Assembly (NCBI GenBank): GCA_943331415.1 | Contig: CALQLM010000119.1 | Span: 1-5,409 of the forward strand | Origin: Bifidobacterium breve | Lineage (GTDB): Bacteria > Actinomycetota > Actinomycetes > Mycobacteriales > Mycobacteriaceae | Direction of reading: 5' to 3' | DNA: 5,409 nt | Shown here: positions 5,187 through 5,409 of the stretch, piece by piece | Position numbering within the stretch: position 1 is the stretch's first letter | Layout: each line of letters starts with the position of its first letter | The notes under the pieces: model-generated | Told to the model about the DNA's origin: nothing | Databases searched by the model: none | The model's input: only the letters and a program-made list of their open reading frames with translations | Made by a program: the position numbers and the translations under genes

Positions 5187-5409
5187 CGTTGCGGGCCGTT
5201 CACCGGCTCGAACACCCGGTGCGGTGCGCGCACATCAGCGCGTCCCGTTCCTGCGTCTCCCTAGCGAGGCTCCCTGATCGGGCGGTCTTCGGTAGTGGCT
5301 GCCGGGCTTGTTTTCTTCCACACCCCGGCCGCTTCGATCGACGGCCGTAGCCGCATCCAGAGGGCTTTCCTAGCGCTCTCGGATCACCCGAGTTCACTGT
5401 GGCGACGCG
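5187..5409 (+). promoter_or_regulatory. Long structured leader, probably of gpsI/pnp (start lies outside or at the window edge)
   Basis: No credible coding sequence is present in these bases. The only open frames are a compositionally odd minus-strand one and a few edge fragments. Hairpins seen by eye are CGCGC-ACATCA-GCGCG (5227-5242), a terminator-like stem at 5290-5304, CGGCCG (5326-5331) pairing with CGGCCG (5342-5347) around a ten-base loop, and CTCGG-ATCAC-CCGAG (5378-5392). GTG at 5399 could in principle begin a gene (V-A-T-R), but it has no good Shine-Dalgarno sequence and does not resemble the N-termini of mycobacterial PNPase that I remember. A leader of more than 200 bases suggests post-transcriptional control, as known for pnp in other bacteria through RNase III and PNPase autoregulation. 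Confidence 0.4.
5288..5317 (+). terminator. Candidate intrinsic terminator or attenuator in the gpsI leader
   Basis: CGGTAG (5290-5295) pairs with CTGCCG (5299-5304) through six pairs, one of them G-T, around a TGG loop. Two further G-T pairs can extend the base. Three bases on comes a T-rich stretch, TTGTTTTCTT (5308-5317), the only such tract in this GC-rich window. Together they look like a rho-independent terminator, either an attenuator before gpsI or the end of a small RNA of about 130 bases started near 5187. Confidence 0.35.

Noticed and set aside
5200..5397. Minus-strand open frame of 65 codons after rpsO
   Set aside because: Its product is rich in Arg, Gly and Ser with no recognisable motif, no Shine-Dalgarno sequence was seen, and it lies in a region expected to be the gpsI leader.
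5399..5409. Start of gpsI at GTG 5399
   Set aside because: Only three and a half codons are visible, they do not resemble PNPase N-termini I know, and there is no good Shine-Dalgarno sequence.

Overview
The window is high-GC actinobacterial chromosome, and the proteins look mycobacterial (Mycobacterium/Mycolicibacterium type). The RpsO, RibF, TruB and PptT products read like close homologues of the M. tuberculosis proteins as I remember them. The gene order is a core housekeeping block: pptH-pptT-truB-ribF-rpsO, with a long leader leading out of the window towards what is expected to be gpsI/pnp (PNPase). No mobile element, CRISPR array, tRNA or rRNA is visible. I see no radically new system. 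The interesting content is in the junctions between genes and in a few sequence oddities.

Layout. Bases 1-1186, minus strand, are the first 395 codons of a CocE/NonD-type serine hydrolase (Rv2800-like) that runs off the left edge. It has no ATG near its start and begins with GTG. Three bases away, on the plus strand, starts a tightly packed operon. pptH (1190-2125) is a metallophosphoesterase that removes phosphopantetheine from carrier proteins. pptT (2122-2790, ATGA overlap) is the Sfp-type transferase that adds it. truB (2787-3698, GTGA overlap) is the tRNA pseudouridine-55 synthase. After a 57-base gap with its own promoter comes ribF (3756-4733, bifunctional FAD synthetase/riboflavin kinase). 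A 142-base gap with a promoter and leader precedes rpsO (4876-5145, ribosomal protein S15). The last 264 bases hold no convincing gene. They contain a GC hairpin, a -10-like box, several further hairpins and one terminator-like hairpin with a T-rich tail, and look like the leader of gpsI and possibly a small RNA.

How the genes work together. PptH and PptT catalyse opposing reactions on the phosphopantetheine arm of acyl and peptidyl carrier proteins, and are translationally linked. TruB, RpsO and the expected PNPase belong to tRNA maturation, ribosome assembly and RNA turnover. RibF makes FMN and FAD. Several start codons (pptH, ribF) sit 7-8 bases downstream of a TANNNT box with no Shine-Dalgarno sequence, which suggests leaderless transcripts, common in mycobacteria.

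Compared with M. tuberculosis as I remember it, this locus is compact: genes that separate pptH from Rv2800, truB from ribF, and rpsO from gpsI there are absent here.
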